This document shows, one piece after another, positions 1 through 7,629 of a stretch of 13,168 bases of DNA. The position numbers and the translations under genes are program-made. The notes under the pieces are model-generated. The model made no database searches and had not been told where the DNA came from. It worked only from the letters and a program-made list of their open reading frames with translations. Within the stretch, counting starts at the first letter, position 1. Every line of letters begins with the position of its first letter. The stretch is from Candidatus Zhuqueibacterota bacterium. GTDB taxonomy: Bacteria > KSB1 > UBA2214. The stretch is from positions 1-13,168 of the forward strand of contig JAKJDB010000026.1 in NCBI GenBank assembly GCA_022706175.1, read 5' to 3'.

Positions 1-599
1 CTGATAAAGCGATCGAGCAGGTCTGCCGCTCGCTGTTGATGCGCCGCATCGGCGCAAAGCTCCCAATAGATGCCGAGAGAATAAAACAGAGAGGTGAATT
101 TATCGGAGCTCAGATCTCCCATCCAGCGATAGCCGGGCATGGAGGTGGACGCATGCCATTCCATGGGATACCAGAGAACCGCTTCATGCCAGAGAGGCGC
201 CTCGCTGCGATAGTAACTGCGGGCGATCCAACCGGGAGCTCCGGTCACGGTTTCCAGCCTGGCGATCCCTTCAAACAGCTGATCAGCCACAGCCCGGTCC
301 GCCGGATCTTTGGTAAGCGCATATTTATAGCAATAGCCGACCAGGAGGTGACCGGTCTCGTCCAGAGCGTCGGCATGGCCGCCGATCACCGGGCGATCGA
401 GTCCGGCCGGAGGAAAAATGACGCGGGGCAAAATGAGGCCTTCATTCCAGTGATCCCTGCGTGCGATCTGCTCGTACCGCTCGATCCGGACATGCAGGGG
501 GTCCGTGGGTGTGGGATAGACCGTTTCGCTCTGGCCGGCGGCAGGATCACCGGCGCAAAAAACGAGGCTGAAAAAAATCAGAGGCCGGAGTGTGTTCAA
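1..599 (-). CDS. Exported protein of unknown function, 3' end cut by the window edge
   Basis: Read on the minus strand, an open frame runs from a TTG at 599 to the window edge (199 codons, no stop). The TTG follows a GAGGG ribosome-binding site at 605-609 with a 5-nt gap, and the frame has no ATG or GTG start between it and the stop at 657-659. Residues 2-22 form a short export signal: one Arg, then a hydrophobic core, then an Ala-rich cleavage region. The LVFC at 12-15 is a poor lipobox because Phe precedes Cys. The mature part is rich in Trp and Tyr. It has helix-like stretches (about 80-118 and 168-198) and the segments VTGAPGW at 118-124 and GDLSSDKF at 161-168. Such spacing recalls (alpha/alpha)-toroid proteins, including some glycan-active enzymes, but I cannot assign a family or activity. 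Function unknown. The coding call is firm because of the signal sequence, the RBS and the protein-like composition. Confidence 0.72.
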   Translation of the reverse strand, partial: MNTLRPLIFFSLVFCAGDPAAGQSETVYPTPTDPLHVRIERYEQIARRDHWNEGLILPRVIFPPAGLDRPVIGGHADALDETGHLLVGYCYKYALTKDPADRAVADQLFEGIARLETVTGAPGWIARSYYRSEAPLWHEAVLWYPMEWHASTSMPGYRWMGDLSSDKFTSLFYSLGIYWELCADAAHQQRAADLLDRFI

Positions 600-663
600 G
601 AATACCCTCAGCGGAAAGATGAGCGCCCGGACAACAGAGGCCTTCCCCCCTGCCTTTTAAATC

Positions 664-692
664 AAAATAACCAAAGCGCAGACGAAAAGCAA
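664..692 (-). promoter_or_regulatory. Possible sigma70 promoter for the left-edge gene
   Basis: On the minus strand, TTGCTT (687-692) and TATTTT (664-669) are separated by 17 bp. They lie about 65 bp upstream of the TTG start at 599, in an AT-rich patch. The matches are 3/6 and 4/6 to consensus, so this is only a candidate. Confidence 0.3.
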
Positions 693-858
693 GCAGTAAT
701 GCAGCTTTTAACGCGTTCCAAACCGTTCATTCACCGGCGCATATTTCCGGCTGAGCTGGAAAGACGGCATGGCCTGGGAAAGAAGTTCCGCCGGCATTGA
801 CTACAAAGGCTGTTTAGACAAAATAGAAGCATTCCTTTGCGGCCTGGATGAAAATTGC

Positions 859-887
859 TTGCGAATTCAGCAAATAAAACCTAAATT
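859..887 (+). promoter_or_regulatory. Possible sigma70 promoter for trkA-trkH
   Basis: TTGCGA (859-864) and TAAATT (882-887) are 17 bp apart, with 4/6 matches in each box. They lie in the AT-rich part of the gap before trkA. They would give a leader of about 85 nt. Only a candidate. Confidence 0.33.
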
Positions 888-979
888 TCAACAAATTAAG
901 AGGAGCTCTCTGTCCGATGATGAGCAACCGGGTGGTCTTGAAGGGGTCATTAAAAGATTGAGGAGTTACATCAGAGAGC

Positions 980-2332
980 ATGAAAGTCATTGTCATAGGC
1001 GCCGGCCTGGTCGGCGCCTATATCTGCGAATACCTCAGTTCCGAGGACCACGACGTTACCGTGATAGAAAAAGATGCGGCCGTCTGCCGCAAGGCCATGG
1101 ACAGCCTTGACGCCATGGTCATACAGGGAGACGGAGCATCGCCCGCGCAGCTCGTACAGGCGGGATTGAAAAATTGCGATATGCTGGTGGCGGTGAGCCC
1201 CAACGATGAGGTGAACATTCTCGCCTGCCTGGCGGCGGCCAAGGCCGGAGTGAAGATCAAGATTGCACGGCTGCGCAACCCTGAATTCAGCCAGGAAAAC
1301 GCATTGCTCGGCAAGGAAGCGTTGGGCATCGATTTCATCATCCACCCGGAACGCGAGACCGCGCGCGAGCTGGTCTGGCTCACCAAACGCGCTGCAGCCA
1401 CCGATGTGATCGAATTCGAAGAGGGCCGGGTTCAACTGATCGGTGTGCGTCTCGACCTCTCTTCCCCCATCCTCAACAAAACGCTCCAGGAGATCGATCA
1501 GCAGAATCCGGATCTTCTGTTTCGAATCGTGGCCATCTTTCGCGCCAACAAGACCATCATCCCCGGGGGCGAGGATCGCGTGATCCGCGGCGATCAGCTT
1601 TTCTTCATCACCAAGACCGAACTGGTGCCGCGTCTGCTGGAAATCCTCGGCAAAAGCGAGGAGAAAATCGCCAAGGTGATGATCCTCGGCGGCGGCAGGG
1701 TCGGTCGCATGGTGGCGGCCGAGCTGGAGAAAGAGGACGGCTGCCAGGTGAAACTGGTGGAATCCAACCGGGAGAAAAGCCAGCGCATCGCCGAAGAACT
1801 GCAGCGCACCATGATCATCGTCGGCGATGGTACGGATCTCGATCTGCTCGCGGTGGAAGGGATCATGGAGATGGACAGCTACATAGCGGTCACCAGCGAC
1901 GAAGAGACCAACATTCTTTCCTGTCTGATGGCCAAGCACATGGGCGTGCGCCGCTGTCTGGCCTTGGTCAACCGTCCTGATTATCTTCCCATCATGGCTT
2001 CCATCGGCGTGGACGCGGCGGTGGACACGCAGACCCTCACCGCCAACGCAATCCTGCGCTACATCCGGCGCGGCAACGTCACCTCGCTGGCGAGTCTGCC
2101 CGGCATCGAAGCCGAAGTCCTGCAGATCGAAATCACCGAGCGTTCCCGGGCAGCCGGGCGCAAAATCAAGGCCCTCAAACTCGATCACGACGGCATGGTA
2201 GGCGTCATCAGCCGCAACGGCCAGGTGATCGTACCGGTCGGCGATACCGAGCTCAAGTCCGGCGATTCGATCATCGTTTTCACCACGCCTCCATCCGTAG
2301 CGCGCGTTGAAAAAATCTTTGCCAACCGATAG
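980..2332 (+). CDS. trkA: Trk K+ uptake regulatory subunit TrkA (NAD-binding, two RCK modules)
   Basis: Cytoplasmic gating subunit that binds NAD(H) and sits on the TrkH channel to control K+ uptake. At 450 aa it has the full tandem TrkA layout: RCK_N (about 1-125), RCK_C (about 140-225), RCK_N (about 231-350) and RCK_C (about 370-450). Each Rossmann fold shows its GxGxxG motif (G7/G9/G12 and G237/G239/G242). The acidic residue ending beta-2 (E30 and E261) is typical of NAD binding, and GDG follows at 50-52 and 282-284. The ATG at 980 is the only start after an in-frame stop at 959-961. The Shine-Dalgarno is awkward: AGAGAG lies almost against the ATG and AGGAG lies 14 nt away. trkH follows after 14 nt, so the two form an operon and presumably work together. 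The family assignment is secure; ligand control is inferred from the family. Confidence 0.95.
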   Translation: MKVIVIGAGLVGAYICEYLSSEDHDVTVIEKDAAVCRKAMDSLDAMVIQGDGASPAQLVQAGLKNCDMLVAVSPNDEVNILACLAAAKAGVKIKIARLRNPEFSQENALLGKEALGIDFIIHPERETARELVWLTKRAAATDVIEFEEGRVQLIGVRLDLSSPILNKTLQEIDQQNPDLLFRIVAIFRANKTIIPGGEDRVIRGDQLFFITKTELVPRLLEILGKSEEKIAKVMILGGGRVGRMVAAELEKEDGCQVKLVESNREKSQRIAEELQRTMIIVGDGTDLDLLAVEGIMEMDSYIAVTSDEETNILSCLMAKHMGVRRCLALVNRPDYLPIMASIGVDAAVDTQTLTANAILRYIRRGNVTSLASLPGIEAEVLQIEITERSRAAGRKIKALKLDHDGMVGVISRNGQVIVPVGDTELKSGDSIIVFTTPPSVARVEKIFANR

Positions 2333-2346
2333 GACCCACCCGCCCC

Positions 2347-3789
2347 ATGAACCTGCGCGCTGTGCTCCATATTATCGCCGACCTCATCGTTTTTGAAGGG
2401 CTCTCCCTGCTTCTTCCAGTCGTTGTAGCCCTCATCTATGGCGATGGCGATGCCTGGACGATCCTGGTGTCCTCCGTGATCTGCTTGATCTCCGGCGGCC
2501 TGCTGGTCACTGTTACACGCAACCAATCTGAGCTGAAACTCCGTGAAGGATTTGCCATCGTCGTATTCGGCTGGACCGCCCTGACATTTTTCGGCGCCCT
2601 GCCGTTCGTTTTATCCGGCGCCATCCCCTCCTACACCGACGCGTTTTTTGAAACCATGTCCGGGTTCAGCACCACCGGCGCCACCATTCTTCGCAATATC
2701 GAGGCTATGCCCCATGGCCTGCTCTTCTGGCGCAGCATGACTCATTGGCTCGGCGGCATGGGCATTGTGGTCCTCTCTCTGGCCATCCTGCCGTTGCTCG
2801 GCGTCGGCGGCATGCAGCTCTATAAGGCGGAAGTGCCCGGCCCCACCAAAGACCGCCTGAGCCCGCGCATCGCGGAAACAGCCAAAATCCTCTGGGGCGT
2901 CTATCTGCTCCTCTCCGCCGTTGAAACCGGCCTGCTGATGCTGGGCGGCATGTCGCTTTTCGATGCCCTGTGCCACACCTTTGGCACCATGGCCACCGGC
3001 GGTTTCTCGACTAAAAATGCCAGCATAGCCCATTATAACAGCCTGTACATCGAGTGGGTCATTATCCTTTTCATGTTCCTGGCCGGCACCAACTTCAGTC
3101 TGCACTATCGGTTTCTTCGCGGCAGGCGGGACGCCTATCACATGGACCGCGAATTCCGTTTCTACTTTATTTTCACCCTGGCCTGCATTCTGGCGGTCGC
3201 GCTCATCGTCTTTTTCAGCCGTTCGTCCGGCATCGGCGCCAGCCTGCGATCCGCCGCCTTTCAAGTGGTTTCGATCATTACCACCACCGGTTTCAGTTCG
3301 GATGATTTTGAATTGTGGAATCCCGCCGGACAACTCATCATGGTTTTTTTGATGTTCATCGGCGGTTGCGCCGGTTCTACCGGCGGATCCATCAAAATCA
3401 TTCGCATTATGCTGGTGCTCAAACACGGGGTCACTGAGGTAAAAAAGCTGCTGCATCCCAACGCCTTCATCCCGGTGCGGCTGGGTGGACGCGTGGTACC
3501 CGGCGACGTGGTCACCAACATCCTCGCCTTCTTTATCATCTACATCCTCATTTTTATCGCCGGCTCTGTGTGCATGGCGCTGCTCGGGCTTGACACCGTC
3601 TCCGCCTTTTCCAGCGTCGCCGCCACGCTGGGAAACGTCGGCCCCGGTTTGGGCACAGTGGGGCCGATGGACAACTATGCTCAGGTCCCGCAGCTGGGCA
3701 AATGGCTGCTGTCCCTGCTCATGCTCCTCGGCCGCCTCGAGCTCTACACAGTGATCGTGATCTTTATACCGGATTTTTGGAAAAAATAA
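2347..3789 (+). CDS. trkH: Trk K+ channel/transporter membrane subunit TrkH
   Basis: Inner-membrane K+-translocating subunit of the Trk system, a SKT-superfamily protein built from four M1-P-M2 repeats. The 480 aa match the usual length. All four selectivity-filter loops can be read: FSTTG (107-111), TMATGGF (214-220), ITTTGF (311-316) and TLGNVGPG (427-434), each with the filter glycine. The C-terminus, with GRLELYTV then PDFW, is the standard TrkH ending. Many hydrophobic helices separate the loops. It follows trkA by 14 nt and has no strong Shine-Dalgarno of its own; AGGA overlapping the trkA stop lies about 12 nt away. Translation is therefore probably coupled to trkA. KtrB/TrkG is the alternative, but the length and the adjacent two-RCK TrkA favour TrkH. 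Confidence 0.95.
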   Translation: MNLRAVLHIIADLIVFEGLSLLLPVVVALIYGDGDAWTILVSSVICLISGGLLVTVTRNQSELKLREGFAIVVFGWTALTFFGALPFVLSGAIPSYTDAFFETMSGFSTTGATILRNIEAMPHGLLFWRSMTHWLGGMGIVVLSLAILPLLGVGGMQLYKAEVPGPTKDRLSPRIAETAKILWGVYLLLSAVETGLLMLGGMSLFDALCHTFGTMATGGFSTKNASIAHYNSLYIEWVIILFMFLAGTNFSLHYRFLRGRRDAYHMDREFRFYFIFTLACILAVALIVFFSRSSGIGASLRSAAFQVVSIITTTGFSSDDFELWNPAGQLIMVFLMFIGGCAGSTGGSIKIIRIMLVLKHGVTEVKKLLHPNAFIPVRLGGRVVPGDVVTNILAFFIIYILIFIAGSVCMALLGLDTVSAFSSVAATLGNVGPGLGTVGPMDNYAQVPQLGKWLLSLLMLLGRLELYTVIVIFIPDFWKK

Positions 3790-3885
3790 GGTGTGAAGAA
3801 AAAAGCTCGTCCGAGATGCGCTGCCGGAAGAACGGCCGGCGGATCTCAGGCCGCAAGCTGAAGGTGAAGGTTTAAAGTTACGCTT

Positions 3886-5559
3886 TCAGAACAATCCGCT
3901 GATCTTGCCCGTCGCGTCCACATCGATTTTTTCCGCAGAGGGCACTTTCGGCAAACCGGGCATGGTCATGATCTCGCCGGTCAAGGCGACGATAAAGCCG
4001 GCGCCGGCGGACATTTTTAGATTTCTCACCGTAACGGTGAACCCCTCCGGCGCGCCCAACAGCGCGGGATTGTCCGACAGGCTGTACTGGGTTTTAGCCA
4101 TGCAGATGGGAAGCCGATCCAGCCCCAGGGCAGCGAACTGCGCGGCCTGCTTTTTAGCGTTGGCGGTAAATTCCACCTTGCTGCCGTGATAGATTCTATG
4201 CACAATGGTTTCAATTTTCTTCTCGATGCTCATATCGAGATCGTAGAGCAGTTTGAAATGGTTCGGCTGCTCGCATAGACGGACGACCTCATCAGCGAGC
4301 GCCATGCCGCCCTCGCCCCCTTTGGCCCACACCTCCGCCGGCGCCGCCGCAACACCCTGCCGGCCGCATTGTTCCTTGACCACTGCAAGCTCTGCGTCCG
4401 TGTCGGTGGGAAACCGGTTGATCGCCACCACGCACGGCAGGCCGAACAGCCCGGTGAGATTCTCAACATGGCGGAGCAGATTCGGCATGCCTTTTTCCAC
4501 GGCCGCGGGATTTTCTTTGTCCCACTCTGTTTTGCCCACGCCGCCGTGATGCTTCAACGCCCGCACTGTGGCGACCACCACCACCGCCGAGGGCGTTAAT
4601 CCCGCCCAGCGGCACTTGATGTTGAAAAATTTCTCTGCGCCCAGGTCGGATCCGAACCCGGCTTCAGTGACCGCGTAATCTCCCAGCGCCAGCGCCATCC
4701 TCGTGGCCATGATCGAGTTGCAGCCGTGGGCGATATTGCCAAAGGGACCTCCATGCACGAACGCCGGCGTGTGTTCCAGCGTCTGCACCAGGTTCGGTTT
4801 GAGGGCGTCTCGCAATAACGCAGCCAGCGCTCCCTGGGCGTTCAGCTCTCCCGCAGTGACCGGTTTTTCGTCAAAGGTGTATCCCACTATGATGTCGGCA
4901 AGCCGTTTTTTCAAATCCGTCACATTTGCAGAGAGACACAACACCGCCATGATCTCTGAAGCGGCGGTGATGTCAAACCCGTCCTCTCGGGGCACGCCGT
5001 TGCCCAGGCCGCCGAGACCGTTGATCATGAAGCGAAGCTGCCGATCGTTCATGTCCAGGCATCTTTTCCAGGTGATGCGCCTGGTGTCCAGGCGCAACCC
5101 GTTTCCCTGGTAGATGTGATTATCCAGCATGGCTGCCAACAGATTGTTGGCAGCGGCGATGGCATGAAGGTCGCCGGTGAAATGAAGGTTGATGTCCTCC
5201 ATGGGCGACACCTGAGCGTAACCGCCTCCGGCTGCGCCGCCCTTGATGCCGAACACCGGCCCCAGGGAGGGCTCGCGCAGGGCGACGACCGCCTTTTTGC
5301 CGATCCGCTGCAAACCGTCCGCCAACCCCACCGTGATGGTGGTCTTGCCCTCCCCAGCCGGCGTCGGCGTCATGGCGGACACCAGAACAAGTTTGCCGTT
5401 TTTCCCAGCCGCCTCGTCCAGAAAGCGGTAATCGATCTTGGCTTTGTATTTCCCGAACTGTTCGATATACGATTCATCGATCCCAATCCCCGCGGCGATC
5501 TCTGCGATGGGATTTAAAGCCGCCGCCTGGGCGATTTCAATGTCGGATTTCAAGCGCAT
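3886..5559 (-). CDS. fhs: Formate--tetrahydrofolate ligase (10-formyl-THF synthetase)
   Basis: Cytoplasmic enzyme that joins formate to THF using ATP to give 10-formyl-THF, the entry step of the methyl branch of Wood-Ljungdahl-type metabolism and a supply of formyl groups for purines. The 557 aa match the bacterial monofunctional enzyme. Visible signatures are the P-loop [11 protein letters not shown] (64-74), followed by the usual glycine-rich run at 107-113, [15 protein letters not shown] (268-282) and [13 protein letters not shown] (299-311). The ATG at 5559 follows a strong GGAGGA site at 5565-5570. It is a lone gene converging on trkH. Its promoter is near-consensus and its leader is about 150 nt with a hairpin. 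The methyl-branch genes metV, metF and a pterin methyltransferase lie 3-5 kb away on the other strand, which suggests a shared pathway but separate regulation. Confidence 0.97.
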   Translation of the reverse strand: MRLKSDIEIAQAAALNPIAEIAAGIGIDESYIEQFGKYKAKIDYRFLDEAAGKNGKLVLVSAMTPTPAGEGKTTITVGLADGLQRIGKKAVVALREPSLGPVFGIKGGAAGGGYAQVSPMEDINLHFTGDLHAIAAANNLLAAMLDNHIYQGNGLRLDTRRITWKRCLDMNDRQLRFMINGLGGLGNGVPREDGFDITAASEIMAVLCLSANVTDLKKRLADIIVGYTFDEKPVTAGELNAQGALAALLRDALKPNLVQTLEHTPAFVHGGPFGNIAHGCNSIMATRMALALGDYAVTEAGFGSDLGAEKFFNIKCRWAGLTPSAVVVVATVRALKHHGGVGKTEWDKENPAAVEKGMPNLLRHVENLTGLFGLPCVVAINRFPTDTDAELAVVKEQCGRQGVAAAPAEVWAKGGEGGMALADEVVRLCEQPNHFKLLYDLDMSIEKKIETIVHRIYHGSKVEFTANAKKQAAQFAALGLDRLPICMAKTQYSLSDNPALLGAPEGFTVTVRNLKMSAGAGFIVALTGEIMTMPGLPKVPSAEKIDVDATGKISGLF

Positions 5560-5585
5560 GACTTTCCTCCCTGGATATTCTGGAC

Positions 5586-5618
5586 AGCGCCTGCCTGTTG
5601 TTCAAGCCGGCTGGCGCT
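5586..5618 (-). promoter_or_regulatory. Hairpin in the fhs leader, just upstream of the ribosome-binding site
   Basis: In the minus-strand transcript AGCGCC (5613-5618) pairs perfectly with GGCGCT (5586-5591). After an A/A mismatch an inner AGCC/GGCA-type stem extends the helix. The structure ends about 15 nt upstream of the GGAGGA site of fhs. There is no U-run, so it is not a terminator; a role in mRNA stability or translation is possible. The sequence AAGCCGGCTGGC (plus-strand sense) within it occurs again at 5697-5708. Confidence 0.4.
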
Positions 5619-5718
5619 TTACATCGGTGAAAACCTTTTGGTTGAAAGGGCGCTTGTGCAGGGACTGCGCCGCCACCGCCTGATCGTAGTGTCTGAAAGC
5701 CGGCTGGCACCTGAAAGA

Positions 5719-5747
5719 ATATTAGCCAATCAACCGGCAAATGTCAA
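5719..5747 (-). promoter_or_regulatory. Near-consensus sigma70 promoter for fhs
   Basis: On the minus strand, TTGACA (5742-5747, 6/6) and TAATAT (5719-5724, 4/6 by position) are separated by exactly 17 bp. Transcription would start near 5712, leaving a leader of about 150 nt before the fhs ATG at 5559. It is the best -35/-10 pair in the window apart from the one for pstS. Confidence 0.75.
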
Positions 5748-5762
5748 GGAGAAAGCGCTGCC

Positions 5763-5784
5763 AATGAGTCCTGGCTCATTTTTT
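5763..5784. terminator. Small hairpin plus T-run between divergent promoters
   Basis: AATGAG (5763-5768) and CTCATT (5775-5780) are perfect inverted repeats around a 6-nt loop. A run of T at 5779-5784 follows on the plus strand. The form is that of a weak intrinsic terminator. It lies upstream of the fhs -35 and upstream of the promoter for the next plus-strand gene, and no plus-strand gene precedes it. It could be an operator, or it could insulate the two units. The stem is only 6 bp and AT-rich. Confidence 0.3.
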
Positions 5785-5838
5785 GCCGAACAGCAACCCG
5801 CCGCTGTGGAGCGTCGGCTCAGCCGGGATAAATAAATC

Positions 5839-5867
5839 TTGATTCCAAGGGTACAAAGCGCTATATT
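5839..5867 (+). promoter_or_regulatory. Sigma70 promoter for the small outer-membrane protein gene
   Basis: TTGATT (5839-5844) and TATATT (5862-5867) are 17 bp apart and divergent from the fhs promoter. Transcription would start near 5874, giving a leader of about 85 nt. Together with the fhs promoter and the fhs leader, this accounts for most of the 398-base gene-free stretch at 5560-5957, in which I see no further gene. Confidence 0.6.
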
Positions 5868-5957
5868 TTAACCAAATATGAGATCTGCTGCGCGCGGGAT
5901 GAACCGCAGAGGACCGCATATGGGATTCTTCCAACAATCTAGCACAGGAGTAGAAAA

Positions 5958-6440
5958 ATGAACAAAAAAGCAGGGTGGTTGATCGCCGCACTAATGCTGG
6001 TGTGCTCGACCAGCAGCTTTGCGGTTGGTCTCGGCCTCCAATACAGCGGAAACGCCGGCAAGATATACACAAATGGCATTGCGATAAACGTCAAGCTCGA
6101 CGACCGTCCGATGGTCTTCGCCGCCAGCTATTATATTGATGACGATAAAAGTTTTGGCCTGACCGGAGATTATTGGCTGTTTGAAAAACCCATCGGCAGC
6201 TCGGGCGAATCCAAAATCAACTGGTATGCCGGCGTTGGTTTGTTCCTGAGCATGTTCTTTGGCGACGATTTTGAGCTGCACGACGGCATTCGCGTTCCCC
6301 TGGGCGTCAATATGTTCATTGATAAAAAGATCGAGCTGTATGCCCAGGTGGTCCCGGCGTTCGGCATCTCGATGATTCCCACCATCAAGACCAATGGTTT
6401 CTATGTTCCGATCAGCGGCGGTTTTCGCGTCTGGTTCTGA
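5958..6440 (+). CDS. Small outer-membrane beta-barrel protein
   Basis: A 160-aa exported protein. The signal peptide is clear: two Lys at 3-4, a hydrophobic core at about 7-16, and cleavage after the Ala of SSFA (residue 22), leaving about 138 residues. The mature part alternates polar and hydrophobic residues in short strands with Gly and aromatic girdles. It ends in VWF, the terminal aromatic typical of proteins folded by the BAM machinery. Its length suits an eight-stranded barrel. It somewhat resembles small spirochaete barrels of the BAPKO_0422/DUF3996 type, but that match is by eye. The ATG at 5958 follows AGGAG by about 7 nt. It is a single gene with its own promoter and a strong terminator. 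The function is unknown; a structural or adhesive surface role is a guess. Confidence 0.82.
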   Translation: MNKKAGWLIAALMLVCSTSSFAVGLGLQYSGNAGKIYTNGIAINVKLDDRPMVFAASYYIDDDKSFGLTGDYWLFEKPIGSSGESKINWYAGVGLFLSMFFGDDFELHDGIRVPLGVNMFIDKKIELYAQVVPAFGISMIPTIKTNGFYVPISGGFRVWF

Positions 6441-6459
6441 TCCCTTATCGTACTACTTG

Positions 6460-6496
6460 AAAAAGCCCGGCCGGTTTAAACCCGCCGGGCTTTTTT
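6460..6496. terminator. Strong bidirectional intrinsic terminator
   Basis: AAAAAGCCCGGC (6460-6471) pairs perfectly with GCCGGGCTTTTT (6484-6495) around a 12-nt loop. It has T-runs on both strands, so it ends transcription of the small outer-membrane protein gene and of the convergent permease gene. The TAA stop of the permease gene (6495-6497) lies inside its edge. Confidence 0.9.
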
Positions 6497-7556
6497 ATGC
6501 CTTCAGGGTGATGTCCCGATTGAAGCGATATTGTTTCAGAGTCTGCGCGCTCTCGGTGATCACCACTTTGATAAAGCCGGTGATGGGCACAGCCAGCAGC
6601 ATGCCGATCAATCCAAAAAGATTGGCGGCGGCCAGGCAGGCGACCATGATGAGCGCGGGATGGAGATGCACGCTGCTGGACATGGCCATGGGCTGAACAA
6701 GGAAATCATCCACCAGCTTGATGCCGAGAAAAAGCAGCGCCACATGGCCGGCTGCCGCCAGGTCCCCGTGCTCCATCAGAGCGGCGATCATGGCCGGAAT
6801 CCCGCCGGCAAACGGGCCGACGTAAGGGATGAGGTTGGCTAATCCGGCAAGCGGACCGATGATAAAAAAGTAGGGCACACTGAGCACGCCGAGCCCGACG
6901 GTCGCCAGCGTGCCGATGGTGACCGCATCGATGAATTGGCCGCGCAGATAGTTGCCGAGCTGCTGATCCATCTTGTGGATGAGATCCAGGCTGAACTCAA
7001 AAAAACGGTTGGGCACGATGCGGATCAGCTCTTTCTTGAAGGTCAGCGCATCTTTAATGAAAAAAAACATCAGAAAGGGGATCGTCACCAGAGTGATGAC
7101 CAGTCCGGCGAAATCGCTGACGATGAAATCGACCAGGCATTTGCTGGACGCAGCCTTGAACTCTTGCAGTTTGGTCTTCAGGTCGATGTCGCCGTAGCCG
7201 AGCCAGCCCAATTTACTGCGCACCACCTCTTGCAATTGCGCCAGAGCGAGGTCGGTTTTGCTCGAGTTCTCGCCGCTGCTCATCTGGATCATCTGCTCTT
7301 TGATGAGGGGCACGGTCAGAAATAAACCGGCGAGCATGATGGTGGTGATGACCAGCAGAATGATCCCGGCGGCGGCGGCGCGTGAGATGCCGCGCGCCTC
7401 CATGCGCACCACCAGCGGATCGAGAATGTAAGCGAGCAGCATGGCGATGATCACCATTTTGGCAACATGGCTGAACATCAGGACCAGTACAATCAGCACC
7501 AGAGCCAGCAGGAGATACAGCATCTTGCGGGCGCTGGGGTCGCGCAGGGAGATCAT
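6495..7556 (-). CDS. AI-2E family (PerM/UPF0118) inner-membrane transporter
   Basis: Polytopic inner-membrane protein of 353 aa, the usual length of the family. Hydrophobic helices start at about residues 12-30 and 33-48. A less hydrophobic central region (about 93-140) follows. The conserved C-terminal half carries GNYLRGQ, NLIPYVGPFAGGIPA, DDFLVQP, VHLHPALIMVA and GLIGMLLAVPI, all hallmarks of the family. Members have been linked to autoinducer-2 export, Na+/H+ antiport and general efflux, so the substrate cannot be read from sequence. The ATG at 7556 follows GGAGGA by about 7 nt. The gene lies 73 nt downstream of a cyclic-nucleotide-binding gene on the same strand and is probably co-transcribed with it. 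Its stop codon is embedded in the bidirectional terminator. Confidence 0.92.
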   Translation of the reverse strand: MISLRDPSARKMLYLLLALVLIVLVLMFSHVAKMVIIAMLLAYILDPLVVRMEARGISRAAAAGIILLVITTIMLAGLFLTVPLIKEQMIQMSSGENSSKTDLALAQLQEVVRSKLGWLGYGDIDLKTKLQEFKAASSKCLVDFIVSDFAGLVITLVTIPFLMFFFIKDALTFKKELIRIVPNRFFEFSLDLIHKMDQQLGNYLRGQFIDAVTIGTLATVGLGVLSVPYFFIIGPLAGLANLIPYVGPFAGGIPAMIAALMEHGDLAAAGHVALLFLGIKLVDDFLVQPMAMSSSVHLHPALIMVACLAAANLFGLIGMLLAVPITGFIKVVITESAQTLKQYRFNRDITLKA

Positions 7557-7629
7557 GAATCTATCCTCCGATCAAGAGTGAACCGCCGTGACAACAGGGT
7601 CTGGAAGGGTTGCGAAACGTCCGGCGCGC

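Larger units (their letters stand above)
600..979. other. Divergent intergenic region without a gene
   Basis: These 380 bases separate the left-edge minus-strand gene from trkA. The stretch is more AT-rich than its surroundings, particularly at 655-715 and 850-900, which is where the two candidate divergent promoters lie. Short open frames crossing it on either strand lack ribosome-binding sites and protein-like composition. I see no RNA gene or repeat. Confidence 0.6.

Noticed and set aside
36..800. Open frame of 254 codons on the plus strand at the left edge
   Set aside because: It lies opposite the exported-protein gene on the minus strand, which has a signal sequence and an RBS. The plus-strand product has no hydrophobic core, domain or proper RBS.
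971..2188. Open frame of 405 codons on the minus strand opposite trkA
   Set aside because: trkA has both RCK modules and all expected glycines. The antisense product has shadow-like composition (His, Asp, Gln runs) and no plausible RBS or family.
3790..3885. Terminator between the convergent trkH and fhs genes
   Set aside because: A GCCGG/CCGGC stem (3823-3840) is present, but it has only five pairs, an 8-nt loop and no T-run on either strand, so I could not support it as an intrinsic terminator.
5560..5712. THF riboswitch in the fhs leader
   Set aside because: The leader is structured, but I could not match it to the THF or THF-II riboswitch consensus by eye. It is kept only as a structured leader.
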